Assembly: GCA_021234155.1 (NCBI GenBank)
Contig: JAJEKV010000038.1
Span: forward strand, 10,871,190 to 10,935,189
Origin: Isoetes taiwanensis
Taxonomy: Eukaryota > Streptophyta > Lycopodiopsida > Isoetales > Isoetaceae
DNA: 64,000 nt
Reading direction: 5' to 3'
Made by a program: the position numbers and the translations under genes. A model generated the notes under the pieces. That model had not been told where the DNA came from, made no database searches, and saw only the letters and a program-made list of their open reading frames with translations. Below, piece by piece: positions 9,571 to 20,127 of the stretch. How positions within the stretch are numbered: position 1 is the first letter of the stretch; each line of letters begins with the position of its first letter.

Positions 9571-10226
9571 GGTGTTACTGGGTTCAAATCCCAGTGTCTG
9601 CCAAAAACTTGGATCCTTATGCAAATTCAGCATCATGGCCACGGTGCGAAAGATGTTGAAGTTTGTGTAGTCGTGTATTGTAGTTTCGCACCATGGCCAC
9701 GGTCCGATAAACCACCATATGAAAAACAAACAAGGCAATCCATTTAACATTCTAAAATATATAAATAGAATTATTCTACCCAGATACAAGTATATAAAAT
9801 CAGACGATTACAGTCAACTATTCAGATGATGCTATATAAAATCAGACGATTACAGTCAACTATTCAGATTCATCATCATCCTGAGGTGCTCCAGGAATCC
9901 TTTCGATCACGAACAACCCACTCTCTCAATTTTATATAAGATGGATCACAACATCGAAGGGATCAGGATAATTGCGTGAAGGATTCATAGCAACAACGGT
10001 CAACCAGTCTTTAAGGACAACACCACGCAGATGGCACGTATAGAGATCCCTATGATTTATACTGCACGTAATCTCATGAGCAAGCTCCATCCAGCTACAA
10101 CGAAAAGGCACAGGCCGAGACTATGCCTTCACCACTTGATACATGTCTATTTATACCCACCATAATTATGATAGTATATACGAACAATTATTACCAGCAT
10201 TATTGAGTATTTTCTACATACTATAT

Positions 10227-10712
10227 GTATATATTGGTGCAGCTGTTATACTTAGCTTAGTATAATATATGTATTGGTTAAGAACTTAATTGGTCAATTA
10301 GTTTCCACTGGTTGCTATTGCCAATAGGCTTGCTTTCATTGTTGTTTGCCTTTGTCTATCTTTTATCCTCGAAAAATATCGCACCGTGGCCACGGTGCGA
10401 AACCCTCTTTGTTTCTGTAGGCATATTAGATTTTTTTGCACCGTGGGGACGACGCGATATATGCCACTGTATGTATACATTGGTGCAACTATTATACTTA
10501 GCTTAGTATAACATGTGTATTGGTTAAGAACTTAATTGGTCAATTAGTTTTTACTGGTTGCAGTTGCCAATAGTATTGCTTCCATTGTTGTTTGCCTTTG
10601 TATCTTTTATCCTCGAAAAATATCGCATCGTGGCCACTGTGCAAAACCCTCTTTGTTTCTGTAGGCGTATTACATGCTTTCGCACCGCGGCCATGGCGCG
10701 ATATATGCCACT
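10227..10712. repeat. Tandem duplication of about 245 bp
   Basis: Positions 10227-10468 and 10473-10712 are about 90% identical (GGTTAAGAACTTAATTGGTC, TTTATCCTCGAAAAATATCG and GATATATGCCACT in both). Each unit carries two of the GC palindromes 57-58 bases apart. The duplication ends about 100 bases before the ATG of the next gene relic, so it may have doubled a promoter or subterminal segment. Confidence 0.9.
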
Positions 10713-10814
10713 TTTGGACACTTGAAATTGGTATTTCGCGCGGTGACCTCGTAGCCACTTCGACAAAGGCGATCACCATTTTTATTGCTTTAAACGAGGC
10801 GATACAATTCCGCA

Positions 10815-12367
10815 ATGGCAAGCGCCAAGTCAGAGAAGGCGTGGGAACAATTTTAGGCATGGTATGATGAGATCATTAGGAAGGAAGCTGAGCATAGCCT
10901 ATCACACCAGAAGCATTTGCTCAGCAATCTGGAATCCCTGTGGATGCTAGTGTAGTATACAATAACTTTTGCCTGATGGTGGATATAATATCTGAGGCGA
11001 ATAAACAGAGTGACGTGTATGTTCAGTACATTCAAAGCTTCATGACGGTGGCAAATGCTGAAGCGCGTCCTTCTTTGTCAACGGGAAAGATTGTATTAAG
11101 TGTGAAGTCCTTTCTGAAGTTGTTTCCCAAAGCTGATCATGATAAGCTTCGAAGATCGTTCAAGAGGCTACCTTCCGACTTATGTGAGAAGGATGGAAAG
11201 GATAATTTATATCCAATCGACATCATGTTTGCTACTTACATGATCTATTCGGTGCCACAAACAGATAGTGAGCAACCACAAGTGAGGGCTATTGCAGAAC
11301 ATTATTCACCTGTCGAGGAGATTTTTGATGCAGATAAAGAGAAGGAACTGGTGGAAAAGCTAGATGAGGATGATGATGAAGAGTAGGAAGACGAAGCCGC
11401 ACACGAAGATAAACTTGACAGATGGGGAATCACGGAAGCCCTGACAATTAACGTGGGAGAGAAGGATTACCTGCTTCTCTATGAATATCTTCGGTCACTG
11501 GTTTGAGAGAAGACGAAGTCCTTGGACAGATCTATGCTTTTGTTCTAGGTTTAATTGACTTCATCGACTTCAAGCCGGAATTGCCAAGGAAGCTGAACGA
11601 AGCTTTATAACTTATGATGGAACTTCAGTAGCTCCAGAAATTGCATTTGATAGAGTTCCTGAGATGGCAGAAATGGGCTTGAATGAAGTCTCAGAAGTAA
11701 GGCTCGAGGGGAGTTGTTCAGGAGCTAAGGATACCGAAAATGTTGAATCAAAAGGGGAATCAAGCTCCTCCAAATTTTCTATCAACATTGCCAGCAAAAA
11801 GGTTATTGAATCTGACGAAGTGGAGGTATGCTAGCTATAACTTTGTGTGTTTTGCTAAGTACCTAATAACTTTGGCAGTCAGTTAAGTTGCAAATGAACT
11901 TTGCTTGCGCAGGAAGTTTTTGTTGACGATTATTGCGCCAGACATGATAGAGTCACCCTTGACCGAGATGGATTGTACACTATATGGGCTACCTTCATAA
12001 GGGGGAAATTGTTGTGTCCCATTCCAAGTACAACCCATCCGGACCTGAGGAGGTATTGAAACTGAAGGTCCTCTCCTTGATTGGTAGTCACCACCCATTA
12101 GCTGCCAACTCTAATCGAGTGGTGGCTGTCAGGAGAGATATCGCCACCCATGTTTTTGGTGGGTTTAGTATGTATTCTGTCACTGCCAATAGAGCTGCAT
12201 CGGCCTTGTTGGGGTTGGATAAGGCTACAATTCGACTGACTTGGGAAGAGAGGGAGCCACAAATTCCTCATCTTATGTACATGTTGGATGCTGGTCTGTA
12301 GGAGTCCGACTTGGAGGAAGCCGATGTTTCTGACGGTCTTCATGTCTCTAAGAAAATGAAGTTGTAA
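10815..12367 (+). pseudogene. Relic gene 1 of the palindrome-flanked element (unknown protein)
   Basis: Not recognised. The ATG at 10815 begins MASAKSEKAWEQF, meets an in-frame TAG, continues AWYDEIIRKEAEHSLSHQ, then shifts frame into the longest piece (about 10900-11386: VYNNFCLMVDIISEANKQ .. DNLYPIDIMFATYMIYS .. LVEKLDEDDDEE). A TAG at 11384 is followed in the same frame by EDEAAHEDKLDRWG. More frameshifts lead to a likely intron at 11826-11912 (GTATGC..GCGCAG) and a final exon with RHDRVTLDRDG, GEIVVSHSKYNPSG, a TAG at 12299, and a basic end VSKKMKL before the stop at 12365. The mixture of frames fits one ancient protein of roughly 480 residues. Its place between palindrome groups suggests a transposon accessory or DNA-binding protein, which is inference only. 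Confidence 0.55.
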
Positions 12368-12709
12368 CCAAGTTCAATTAATGCAAAGACACTTCTTACA
12401 TATATGTATCATGTTATTTACAACATTCCCTTTAGTTTCAGTTTATTTTGTTTTCACAGTTATGTTTTACTTCATCGTCGCCACGGTGCGAAATATTAGT
12501 CATCAATGCTTGTATATGACAAATATTCGCACCGTAGCTACGGTGCGAACTGCTTCCATTTCTTTGTCTATCGATTGCTTGTTTTGCACGGCAGCAACGG
12601 TTTGTAATTAATTTCTTTGTTCGATATATTTTTCTTAAAACCTTGTTCTTGAGACATTATATAGACACTTATCAACCTTCTCCACTCATTTCTCGCATTA
12701 CAGTTCAGA

Positions 12710-13185
12710 GATGGAGGCGAAGAGTAGTGCTACCACAGGATCTAACATTGTCAGCAACCAAACTCATTAAAAGGAGGCGCTGTCTGGGCACCAACAAAAT
12801 GATAACAATTCTGACGACAGCGCCAGTAACTATGCCAGTGCATCAGGTAACCAGCACAGACCAGAATCTTCTAAGCAGGGTGTTGTTCAGTAAGCAGGTC
12901 TGGACGAAGTAGTTCAGAATGTTGCCAATGCGATGGAGGAGATATACAGAGACAACGTCGTCTGAGCCAAGGCATGCATATATTTTTTCCTCAGACAATT
13001 TAATCGGTGAAGGTTTTTTCGTGCAAGCAGCTGTTTTTCATGGTGTGTCTGTTCCCGATGATTGCAACGTCATTTCTGTCAACGTTGTAATTGAACCAGA
13101 GACCCAATTGCCTTTTCCTTCGATAGGAGCTGACAACTTGAACGAGGCACTCGGGTCCTCGTAATCTGGCCAAGGTTGATGGCAT
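12710..13185 (+). pseudogene. Relic gene 2, DUF8039-like plant transposon protein
   Basis: The ATG at 12710 starts MEAKSSATTGSNIVSNQTH, followed by an in-frame TAA, a Ser/Asn/Gln-rich linker, another TAA, then AGLDEVVQNVANAMEEIYRD and a TGA. After a frameshift near 12965 the reading continues LIGEGFFVQ, VSVPDDCNVISVNVVIEP, LPFPSIGADNLNEALGS and, in another frame, VIWPRLM. The order (G-F, an ISV-beta strand, LP-PS, then ALGS-x-V-WP) resembles the short domain (DUF8039) found in many plant CACTA-type proteins; I place it by pattern only. All three in-frame stops could derive from CAA or CGA by C-to-T change. The gene runs toward, and nearly meets, the convergent relic gene 3. Confidence 0.45.
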
Positions 13186-13217
13186 CGCTAACTCCAACAA
13201 TGGGCACTTTGGATGCC

Positions 13218-14943
13218 TTAGTTAACGAGATAGATTTCATAACCAAGCCCAATCTGAATGTGCAGGTGCTTGGTGCATCTCTTCACAGCATCCTGGTCAC
13301 ATTCGAGAGTACTCATTCCCTTCCTCTTATCATCTATCCTAGCATACAAACAGCAAGGGCATGCATGGATAGTCTTACCAGAACCATGTTTCATGTTATA
13401 CATGCACTTGATGGTCTTCAGATCAGTAGCCAAATGCCATTCAACCTCATAATTTTCATAGCCAGGAACATGAAGCTTCTCTCCAATTCCATGTGCAACA
13501 ATGATAGTAGGAAAAGGTATCTAATGAAAGATTCACTGAAGGACACCATGATTTTCTTCAGGCACTTGAAAGATCCCTATCTACCAAATATGATCCTTTG
13601 ACTGAACAGAAAACTTGCCTTCCTCATTATCAAAATTTGACAATGCCCTATTCATTAATGTCAAAGAGACCCTTTCATACATTTCCCCTTTGATCAGTTC
13701 CATCTCATGCAACTTCTTAGCAATTTGGAGTTTTCCTGCACACTCTTCCACTTTCATATCATAGAGACGAACTAACAGAAGAAGCATTTTAGATAGCATC
13801 CAATAATTTTTTTTTTTTTATTAAGAACAAAGAGATCATTTCTTGAGCCACCCTTCTTAATTTTCTCAGTGAATAGTGATTCCAAGTGGAGACAGATGTG
13901 GTGATCTGGTACATCTCTCCCAAATGCTCGTGTACTTCTGCATTCCTATTTGTTCTGCTTGCATTAACATAACTGAGTCTTGGCAGTATAGTCTTCGTAA
14001 TACCTTGTTGCTTTATACCATCCTGCAAACATCTAAAGAGAGCAATGTAAGCTTGTCGACTGATACCCCCACATTATCACATAATTCTAGCATGCTATCG
14101 GGAGTTTGACTCTTTCCCAATTCAGCAAGCACCTGTTCAACAACAGCTTTTCTTAAGTGGTTTGCTCCAGAAAGCTTCAACATATCTATGACATCATTTT
14201 TAATTACTAACTTTTTTAATAGAGTAGCAATATTACAATGTTTTCTCTTCTTCTTTTCAGCCATAGTAGGATCCACCAGATTTTTCATAGTGTGGATTCT
14301 TCTTCTAGAGCCCCCACCACCAGGAGCAAGTATATTTAGGACCTTTAGCTCCTGTTTCCTCTCCCTCATGCCCAATGATGTCATTTTTAATCTCTTTAAC
14401 TTCCTGTCTAGTTTGTCATTGGCCTTGAGAGCACCTCTTCAATCCTTGCTTAAGGGACTCCACCTCCTTGAGCAACCTTTGATTGGAAGCTTGCAGCTGG
14501 TCATCTGCATTCTTAGACCCGTTGGTTAGGAAATAGTTACACTGTTTGAGGTAATTACAGTGTGCTACCATATTGCAAGCACTCCACACAATTGAGTATA
14601 CATTGTTCTCAAATGGTCATCACAATGATTTGAAATATTATTGCAATATCCAAGCAGGCCTTCTTTACCCTTACAAGGAAAATGAATAAGCCCCAATGCA
14701 GAATGAAATTCAGAAGGTCTTCTGGTGATCGGGTCAATGGGTTAGAGTTTCCCACGCGCCCAAAGATCAATATTCATTGCACCAGAAAGTCGAATGAGCA
14801 TTCTCATCGACCTTGGTTATATTGATTTTTGTAGGGCAAAGTTCTTGCACCTCTACCCGGAATTTGCCTCTCATTTTCTGTTATGAAAAAGAAATTAACT
14901 CATTGTCATTGCCTGAAATGTAAAAAATTGTTACCTCTGCCAT
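13218..14943 (-). pseudogene. Relic gene 3, uncharacterised transposase-like protein
   Basis: The minus-strand start at 14943 reads ATG-GCA-GAG, then a clear intron (14934-14878, GTAACA..ATAACAG), then KMRGKFRVEVQELCPTKI. Later pieces in shifting frames are a Cys/His-rich stretch (HFPCKGKEGLLGYCNN), a coiled coil (LQASNQRLLKEVESLKQ), a basic block RSRRRIHTMKNLVD (approximate), RLSYVNASRTNRN, MKVEECAGKLQIAKKLHEME, and finally HLATDLKTIKCMYNMKHGSG with HACPCCLYARIDDKRKG. The D-L-K helix followed by a CPxC knuckle resembles the core of several uncharacterised RNase-H-like transposase groups in animals and plants. There are at least four frameshifts or stops. It is convergent with relic gene 2, as expected for one element with genes reading inward. 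Confidence 0.5.
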
Positions 14944-15169
14944 AGATCAGAAAATTTGACAGGCTTTGATCGCTTTGAGAGCTCCGCAGTCCGGCGACCA
15001 AAACTGATGCAATTCTTCACCAAAATACGAAGGAAGAAGCGATATTTCCTCAAATTTGGGCGAGGATTGACATCAATCCAAAATTTGAAATGCCCTCTAA
15101 AGCTTTGGCGCCTAATTGAGGCATTGTTGTGGTATCCCGCTTGAAGTACTGGCTAAAGCTTCAGTTCGG

Positions 15170-15200
15170 TGGGAAGGTAGGGGGGAGGGGGGAGTCAACT
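15170..15200 (+). repeat. G-rich tract with quadruplex potential
   Basis: GGGGGGAGGGGGG at about 15180-15192, two long G runs in tandem. Each run can supply more than one G-tract, so an intramolecular quadruplex is possible. Confidence 0.4.
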
Positions 15201-15297
15201 TGGTGGAGTTTAAGAAGACGCCCTGCAACATAAATCAACCCAGCAAAACAAAGGGCAAGGGTCTCATCACAACAATGTAGCACAAAACACAAGACAT

Positions 15298-15440
15298 GAG
15301 GGTCTTCCAACATAGGCACACAGACCTACCAACACCGGCACGAGGGCCTACCAACACTGGCACAAGGGCCAACAATCTACAATCTCATAACAACTGCCAC
15401 GAGGGCCATAATTCACAACCAAGTACACTCGCATGAGAGC
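15298..15440. repeat. Degenerate 20-25-bp minisatellite
   Basis: Imperfect units GGCACGAGGGCCTACCAACA are repeated with variation about five to six times (CACGAGGGCC, CACAAGGGCC, CACGAGGGCC, CATGAGAGCC). No coding potential is evident. Confidence 0.6.
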
Positions 15441-15592
15441 CTTTCCCACACACTAGGCGACAAATGAGAAAAGGATATCCACAACGGTTAGGGTAGGTAG
15501 GTGGAATAGTTAGATCAATGAGGAAGTAGCATGGAACAAGGAGACTAAAATTTCCAGGAAGTCCAACAAATCAGCACCAAGCATTAAGAATG

Positions 15593-15621
15593 GGTGGGTG
15601 GGTGAGTGGGTGGGTGGGGAG
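15593..15621 (+). other. Predicted G-quadruplex (six GGG runs)
   Basis: GGGTGGGTGGGTGA is followed by GTGGGTGGGTGGGG, so runs of three or more G are separated mostly by a single T. This is the classic pattern of a very stable parallel quadruplex. It lies about 140 bases from the retroelement palindrome at 15758. Confidence 0.7.
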
Positions 15622-15739
15622 TCGGAGATCAAAGCAAGAGCGTGGAGATGAAGATGCGCTAACGAAAAAGAAAATGCCCAGAGGGGTATAAAAGCAAGAA
15701 ACTACCTGCCAAGTAAAACCTAACTAACTAGGTAAAACT

Positions 15740-15836
15740 GGCTTTTGGCAATTACATTTATCTTCTTATCATTATACGAAGATAAATTCAATTGTCAAAA
15801 CCAGATAAGAATAAGAATAAGAATAAGAATAAGAAT
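15740..15836. repeat. 66-bp palindrome plus AAGAAT microsatellite (retroelement tail, copy 2)
   Basis: CTGGCTTTTGGCAATTAC and TTTATCTTC pair with GAAGATAAATTCAATTGTC and AAAACCAG around a short centre (about 15738-15805). They are followed by five or so AAGAAT units (about 15806-15836). The inner 28 bp are identical to 7291-7318. On the minus strand it is the end of a region ..GTCTCAGTGGACGATAAAAA then (ATTCTT)n, as expected of a LINE or SINE 3' tail. Confidence 0.6.
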
Positions 15837-15896
15837 AGTTTTTTATCGTCCACTGAGACCAATCGGCCTATGGGACCCAAAAAGGAGCGCATCAAA

Positions 15897-15967
15897 CTTA
15901 TTACTGTCCGGGTTAAAAAACCCCCGCCCCGAAGGGTTTTCGAGGGAAAAACCGTGGCAGTAATAAG
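15897..15967 (-). ncRNA. RNA-like hairpin element, copy 3 (TTCG tetraloop)
   Basis: The outer stem CTTATTACTG (15897-15906) pairs perfectly with CAGTAATAAG (15958-15967). On the minus strand the core reads GGTTTTTCCCTCG, AAAA, CCC-TTCG-GGG, CGGGGG, TTTTTTAACCCG. The loop is TTCG closed by C-G, where copies 1 and 2 have GAAA. Swapping one hyper-stable RNA tetraloop class for another is typical of structured RNAs. The CCCTCG/CGGGGG helix gains one extra pair relative to copy 1. Confidence 0.5.
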
Positions 15968-16159
15968 AATGCTGTCAAACTGTACAAGTATACATCATCA
16001 TGAAATAAATGTGTATGTACATGTCAAGCGCGTGCCTGAGGATATAGCTGATCTCGCATGTCCATGACCTCCTGACGGTATTATCCTAGCACCCGTACAG
16101 ATACCGTGCTCAATGTCACATGTAGCTACCGGGCCGACCAACCTTCTCAAAGATAGCGC

Positions 16160-17735
16160 ATCCAGATTTGATCATATGTTGGGCAACTTTGAAGGGTATG
16201 AGATTCATCCTCAATGACTCCCATTTGGCAAAGATTGATGAGCCACGCCCCGAAAGTGGCTCACCAAATCCATCCACCTTTGTCTCAATTCAAGATGATG
16301 TGCCCCCGCATGCGAATGGAGGCAATGAGTCCGGCCTTTTCATGGGCAAGTGGGTGCGCAGTAGCATTGTTGGCCCTCGTTCCAATGTGGGATTTATGTG
16401 GCGATCGCGGCAGGCCGCCTTGACTGCTCAAATTTGGCATCCCAAAGCTTGCCGATGAAGCAAGCGTCAAGATATTGCCTCAAGCTATGGCGACCGCCTC
16501 TGCTTGCACATGTATGCACCGTGCGTTCTCGCACATTCCATCTAGCCATCCATTGAGCTCTCTTTTCCTCCAAAGAGGCCTTGAGGCGGCGGGCCCCATT
16601 GCCATGATATAAGCTAGTTTAGGAGACAGCGCGATCGTCCATATTGACCACCTTCGAAAATATACAATGTGGCGATCAAGGTCCGCCCTTTGACGAGGCA
16701 AGAATCTGTCTCCTGCGGTAGAATTTGATATGGGACGTGGACTTCACCCTAGTGCTCGTACCAAGAAGGCTTTACGCACTGCTCCAAGTCATTCCAAGTA
16801 GCGAGGGATATTCTTTGGGCCCCATACTTCAACCCCATATAAAAGGACAGGCTCCCTTAAGACCTTGAATAGGTGTGGCTGATGGGTCCAATCATACAAC
16901 TCCGCTCTATGACTATTGTTTTGCATTGCATATAGTGCCTTCCCCCCCGCCCGTAACTTCGTAGCCGTATGGATGTGTCCCGGTGCATAGTAGAAGGAAA
17001 CTCCACTCCCAAATATTTGTATGCGGATGCTACTTCCACATTCTCGCCCTCATTGAATCGAAGGAGGGGATCCCTACCGTCGTGAAGATGATATGAAAAC
17101 CACTTTAGTCTTGGCCAAGTTGACATATCGATTAAACGCTTGACAAAATGTGTCAGGGCATCGAGATGTCGATTTGCATGTCTGCTGGTGTGTAAGCTAG
17201 AAGGTCCACATCATCAGCATATATTAACCGCTTGATGATGCGGTAGAGAAGGTGAGCCCGTAAGCCCCCATTAATATCGCAAAGCCGACTCTCCAATTGA
17301 TCAATGTAAAGCCCAAACAATGTTGGGGAGAGAGGGCATCCCTAATTTAACCCCGATACTACTATCAAATGGTTGGCTTGTCGGCCGCGAATCAACCCGA
17401 CGAGCATCTTTCATATAGCTCTGCATTAATCGCATTACGCAAATCTACAGGAACCCCCAGCTGTTGCAATCTTGCCCATAGTTTTTCCCGAGGCACAGTG
17501 TCAAATGCCTTCGCAAAATCCATGAAGCATGACGGTGGTTCCTGCTGTCTTCAACCAAAGTTCGCAATGTGAAGATGTGGTCAATGGTTGAGTGTCGGGG
17601 TCTGAATCCTGCCTGGGTGAGGGCCCGTATCTCTGCTGCCTCTGCCCAGCCCGTCAACTGCTGCTCGAGAAGATGAGAGAAGCTGAAAGAAAGGCCACAT
17701 CTGTGCATCTCCACTAGATATAAACCAGAATACAA
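16160..17735 (-). pseudogene. LINE reverse transcriptase fragment, decayed
   Basis: Minus-strand pieces read, in protein order: QAGFRPRHSTIDHIFTLRTL (17.65-17.58 kb), LGVPVDLRNAINAELYERCS, IGVKLGCPLSPTLFGLYIDQ, LIYADDVDLLAYT (catalytic YADD at 17210-17221) and VEVASAYKYLGVEF (about 17.06 kb). This is the conserved order of a non-LTR retrotransposon RT domain. The pieces lie in different frames with several stops, so the copy is dead. The region 16160-16850 probably holds the degraded C-terminus, with no clear motif. The 3' side reaches the simple-repeat tail near 15.8 kb. Confidence 0.8.
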
Positions 17736-17745
17736 TGCTGAAGAA
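17675..17745. repeat. Dispersed copy of the 7.5-kb tandem unit
   Basis: AGAAGATGAGAGAAGCTGAA, then AGAAAGGCCACATCTG and GCATCTCCACTAGATA, match 7520-7590 closely. It abuts the 5' edge of the LINE RT fragment. Confidence 0.7.
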
Positions 17746-19353
17746 CAAAGCCAGCAAGAACCTATAGGACAGTGTTGTGGGAGGAGGAAGCCAATTGAAG
17801 TTCCATAGAGCTAGGACTAGAAAGGATCAAAACCTAAAGAAAGTGAAACCAACAGTTGTTGCTGAATAGATGGGTAAATGTATACATCCTTGGATGGACT
17901 AGAGCGCCAACGCCCATGAGCTTGAAGATTCTGTCTGGAATATTGAAAATAGTCGTAGAGGCCTTTGCATCCTCTCCAATGCCAGAAAAGGAGATGCTTA
18001 AACCAAGATCTCAAAGTGATGTAAGACACAGATTTTCTCCCCAATCAAGTGGCCACTAGCATGGCCATCCACACATGAACAAAATCAACCAAATGTAGCA
18101 ACCTCTCCAAAAGAGCCACAAGGCAATAAGGACCTGAAAGGTGAGCAATAGTGACCCAAGCTCTTAACTCGTTTGGTCAGTCTTAGAGGAACCGGATAAT
18201 GAGACTCGCATGGGTACCAAGGCTAAAAGTGCTTTGCTGCACAGGAAAGCCACAAAGGTGAGGACAATAGATGTGCACTATATAACATCCACAAAAAAGC
18301 TGAGGGGAATGCAAACTTGTTAAAGAGTTGAAGGGTGCTTTACAGAAGTTCTTGATGTGTTCTAGGTCTAACAGTACTTTAAGAGGTTTTTAGCATGCTT
18401 GGTCCCTTTTGAGGAATTTGTGCAAAGCTAAAGTCCGTGGTTTCCTCCCCACTAGTCCTCCCACGATTTGCCATTTCTTAACTATGCTTTTGATGTCCTT
18501 TTCGAATCCATTAGGCCGTGTCAGTACCACCATTGCTTTTATTGCTTTCCATCATCTTCTTGATTTTCTCATATGTTCACCTAGTTAGTATTGATGATCC
18601 ACAAAGCAATAACATGACTTATTGGTTCGTGGCACGGTAGATTCGAAGATGAACTTATCATACGATCTTGCCTGCCAGTAGAAAAGTACACGGAATCCAC
18701 AATAGTCGTATCCCACCCTCCAGCAACAATGTGTAGCCAACTAAAAGACCAAAGTGAAGGGGCAAAAAACAAAGCTATTTGTTCCCTGCAAAGGTTTCTC
18801 GGAAAAAGATGCCAACAATTAAATTTATGAAGTAAATGGTTATTCAAATTAGCAAAGCGATCCTAGGGAGCACATGGAGGAGAAAGCGCATTCCAAGCTA
18901 TTTAGGTGGATGAGCTCAAAGGAAACAAGCATAAGATACAAACATGGTAGGTATAGAAGATGATCTCAACAATTCCAACATATCAGTTCCATATATGGCT
19001 CCACACTAAATATCAACATAATTGCCCTACACCATAAAAAATGTTTAGGCACTCATAAATATCTATCAATCCAAGAGCTGAAGCCACGAGGCATATAATG
19101 TGAACATATAACAATATTGTTGTTCATCTACTATTCGTTAAAGATAAAACAAACAAAATGGTTGAGGATGATGTTGTATGCACTCAAATGGAAAATGGAA
19201 CTTAGGAGGTGATAAAATAGAGCAAGGATGGCATGGTTAAACGTGAATAAACTATTGGCGAAACTTGGCATGTACTTGAATAGCAACTAGATCAAATGTA
19301 CTTCCTTGAATTCATGCCATAACTAACCACTTTGACAAAAGCCTCTTGTTTGA
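17746..19353. other. Non-coding stretch; nothing recognised
   Basis: Only short, overlapping ORFs of up to 88 codons, none with a domain I recognise. The base composition and scattered stops fit decayed repeat DNA. Confidence 0.4.
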
Positions 19354-20127
19354 TTGTTAAAACACATACAAAAGAACAGTCCTCCTCATACAGAAAGAAA
19401 AATATTTGATACTATCAAGCAGCTATTAAAAGGAACCCAGGAGGTGTCAATGCTAATGGTATGCAAGAAGGCTATAATAACTAGACTCAGGGAGTCCAAA
19501 ATTTGGGCCAAACTAGCCAAGCTCAGAGAGCTAGAATGGTAGTTCCACCCCCACCTAACCCAATTCAAAAAACTGGAGTTCAGGGAATATATCAATGGAA
19601 GAAGGTAAAGGGTTGGAAAAAAGTGATCATCCTGAATTCACACGATCTGAGACTGTAGAGCAAGCCATTCAATGGCTTGATCGGCTAGAAACATACTTCT
19701 GTACCAGCAAGAAGGGAGATGCAACCAGAATGTTGCATGCTGTACTGCAACTCAGGGGAGATGCTGCCAGCTATTAACAAGGAACCCAGAGGGTGTCAAC
19801 GTTAATGGTATGCAAGAAGGCCATAATAACTAGACTCAGGGAGTCCAAAATTTGGGCCAAACTAGCCAAGCTCAGGGAGCTAGAATGGCTCCACCCCCAC
19901 CTAACCCAATTTGAGAAGCTGGAGTTCAAGGAACTCTATCAATGGAAGAAGTTAGGGGGTTGGAAAAAAGAGATCAGTCTGAATTCACACGATCGGAGAC
20001 TGCAGAGCAAGCCATTCAATGGCTTAATTGGCTAGAAACATACTTCCATACCATCAAGAAGGGAGATCTTGGACCTATCAGGGTGCGCTATGCTGAGTTG
20101 GTCCTGCATGGCCAACACTACATGTGA
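19354..20127 (+). pseudogene. Ty3-type retrotransposon gag fragment with internal tandem duplication
   Basis: Two adjacent copies (19430-19721 and 19779-20068, offset 347-349 bases) encode the same stretch: KKAIITRLRESKIWAKLAKL, then, after a stop or shift, EQAIQWLDRLETYF and KKGD. The first copy continues ATRMLHAVLQLRGDAASY. The A-WLDRLE-YF .. L-L-GDAA pattern matches the retrotransposon gag family (Retrotrans_gag). Frames are interrupted by stops (for example TAG after LRELEW in copy 1). Copies differ by about 8-10%, so the duplication is not recent. No protease, RT or LTR was found next to it. Confidence 0.65.

Larger units (their letters stand above)
9631..12610. repeat. Set of about nine 22-24-bp GC palindromes flanking a relic gene
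   Basis: The consensus is TTCGCACCGTGG and its complement. Copies lie at 9631-9650 (partial), 9685-9708, 10379-10400 (perfect), 10437-10457 (degenerate), 10623-10644, 10680-10701, 12475-12492 (half), 12526-12549 (perfect 24 bp with TAGCTA centre) and near 12585. Neighbouring copies within a group are 51-59 bases apart. The groups sit on both sides of the gene relic 10815-12367 and before the relic at 12710. They resemble palindromic subterminal repeats of CACTA-like elements. Confidence 0.7.

Noticed and set aside
9571-9602. tRNA-like T-arm (CTGGGTTCAAATCCCAG followed by TGTCTGCCA)
   Set aside because: There is no matching 5' acceptor strand, D-arm or anticodon arm upstream. Only a B-box-like sequence is present, so it is at most a SINE or chance fragment.
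15298-15440. CRISPR-like spaced repeats
   Set aside because: Units are degenerate, contiguous and without unique spacers, so it is an ordinary minisatellite in eukaryotic DNA.
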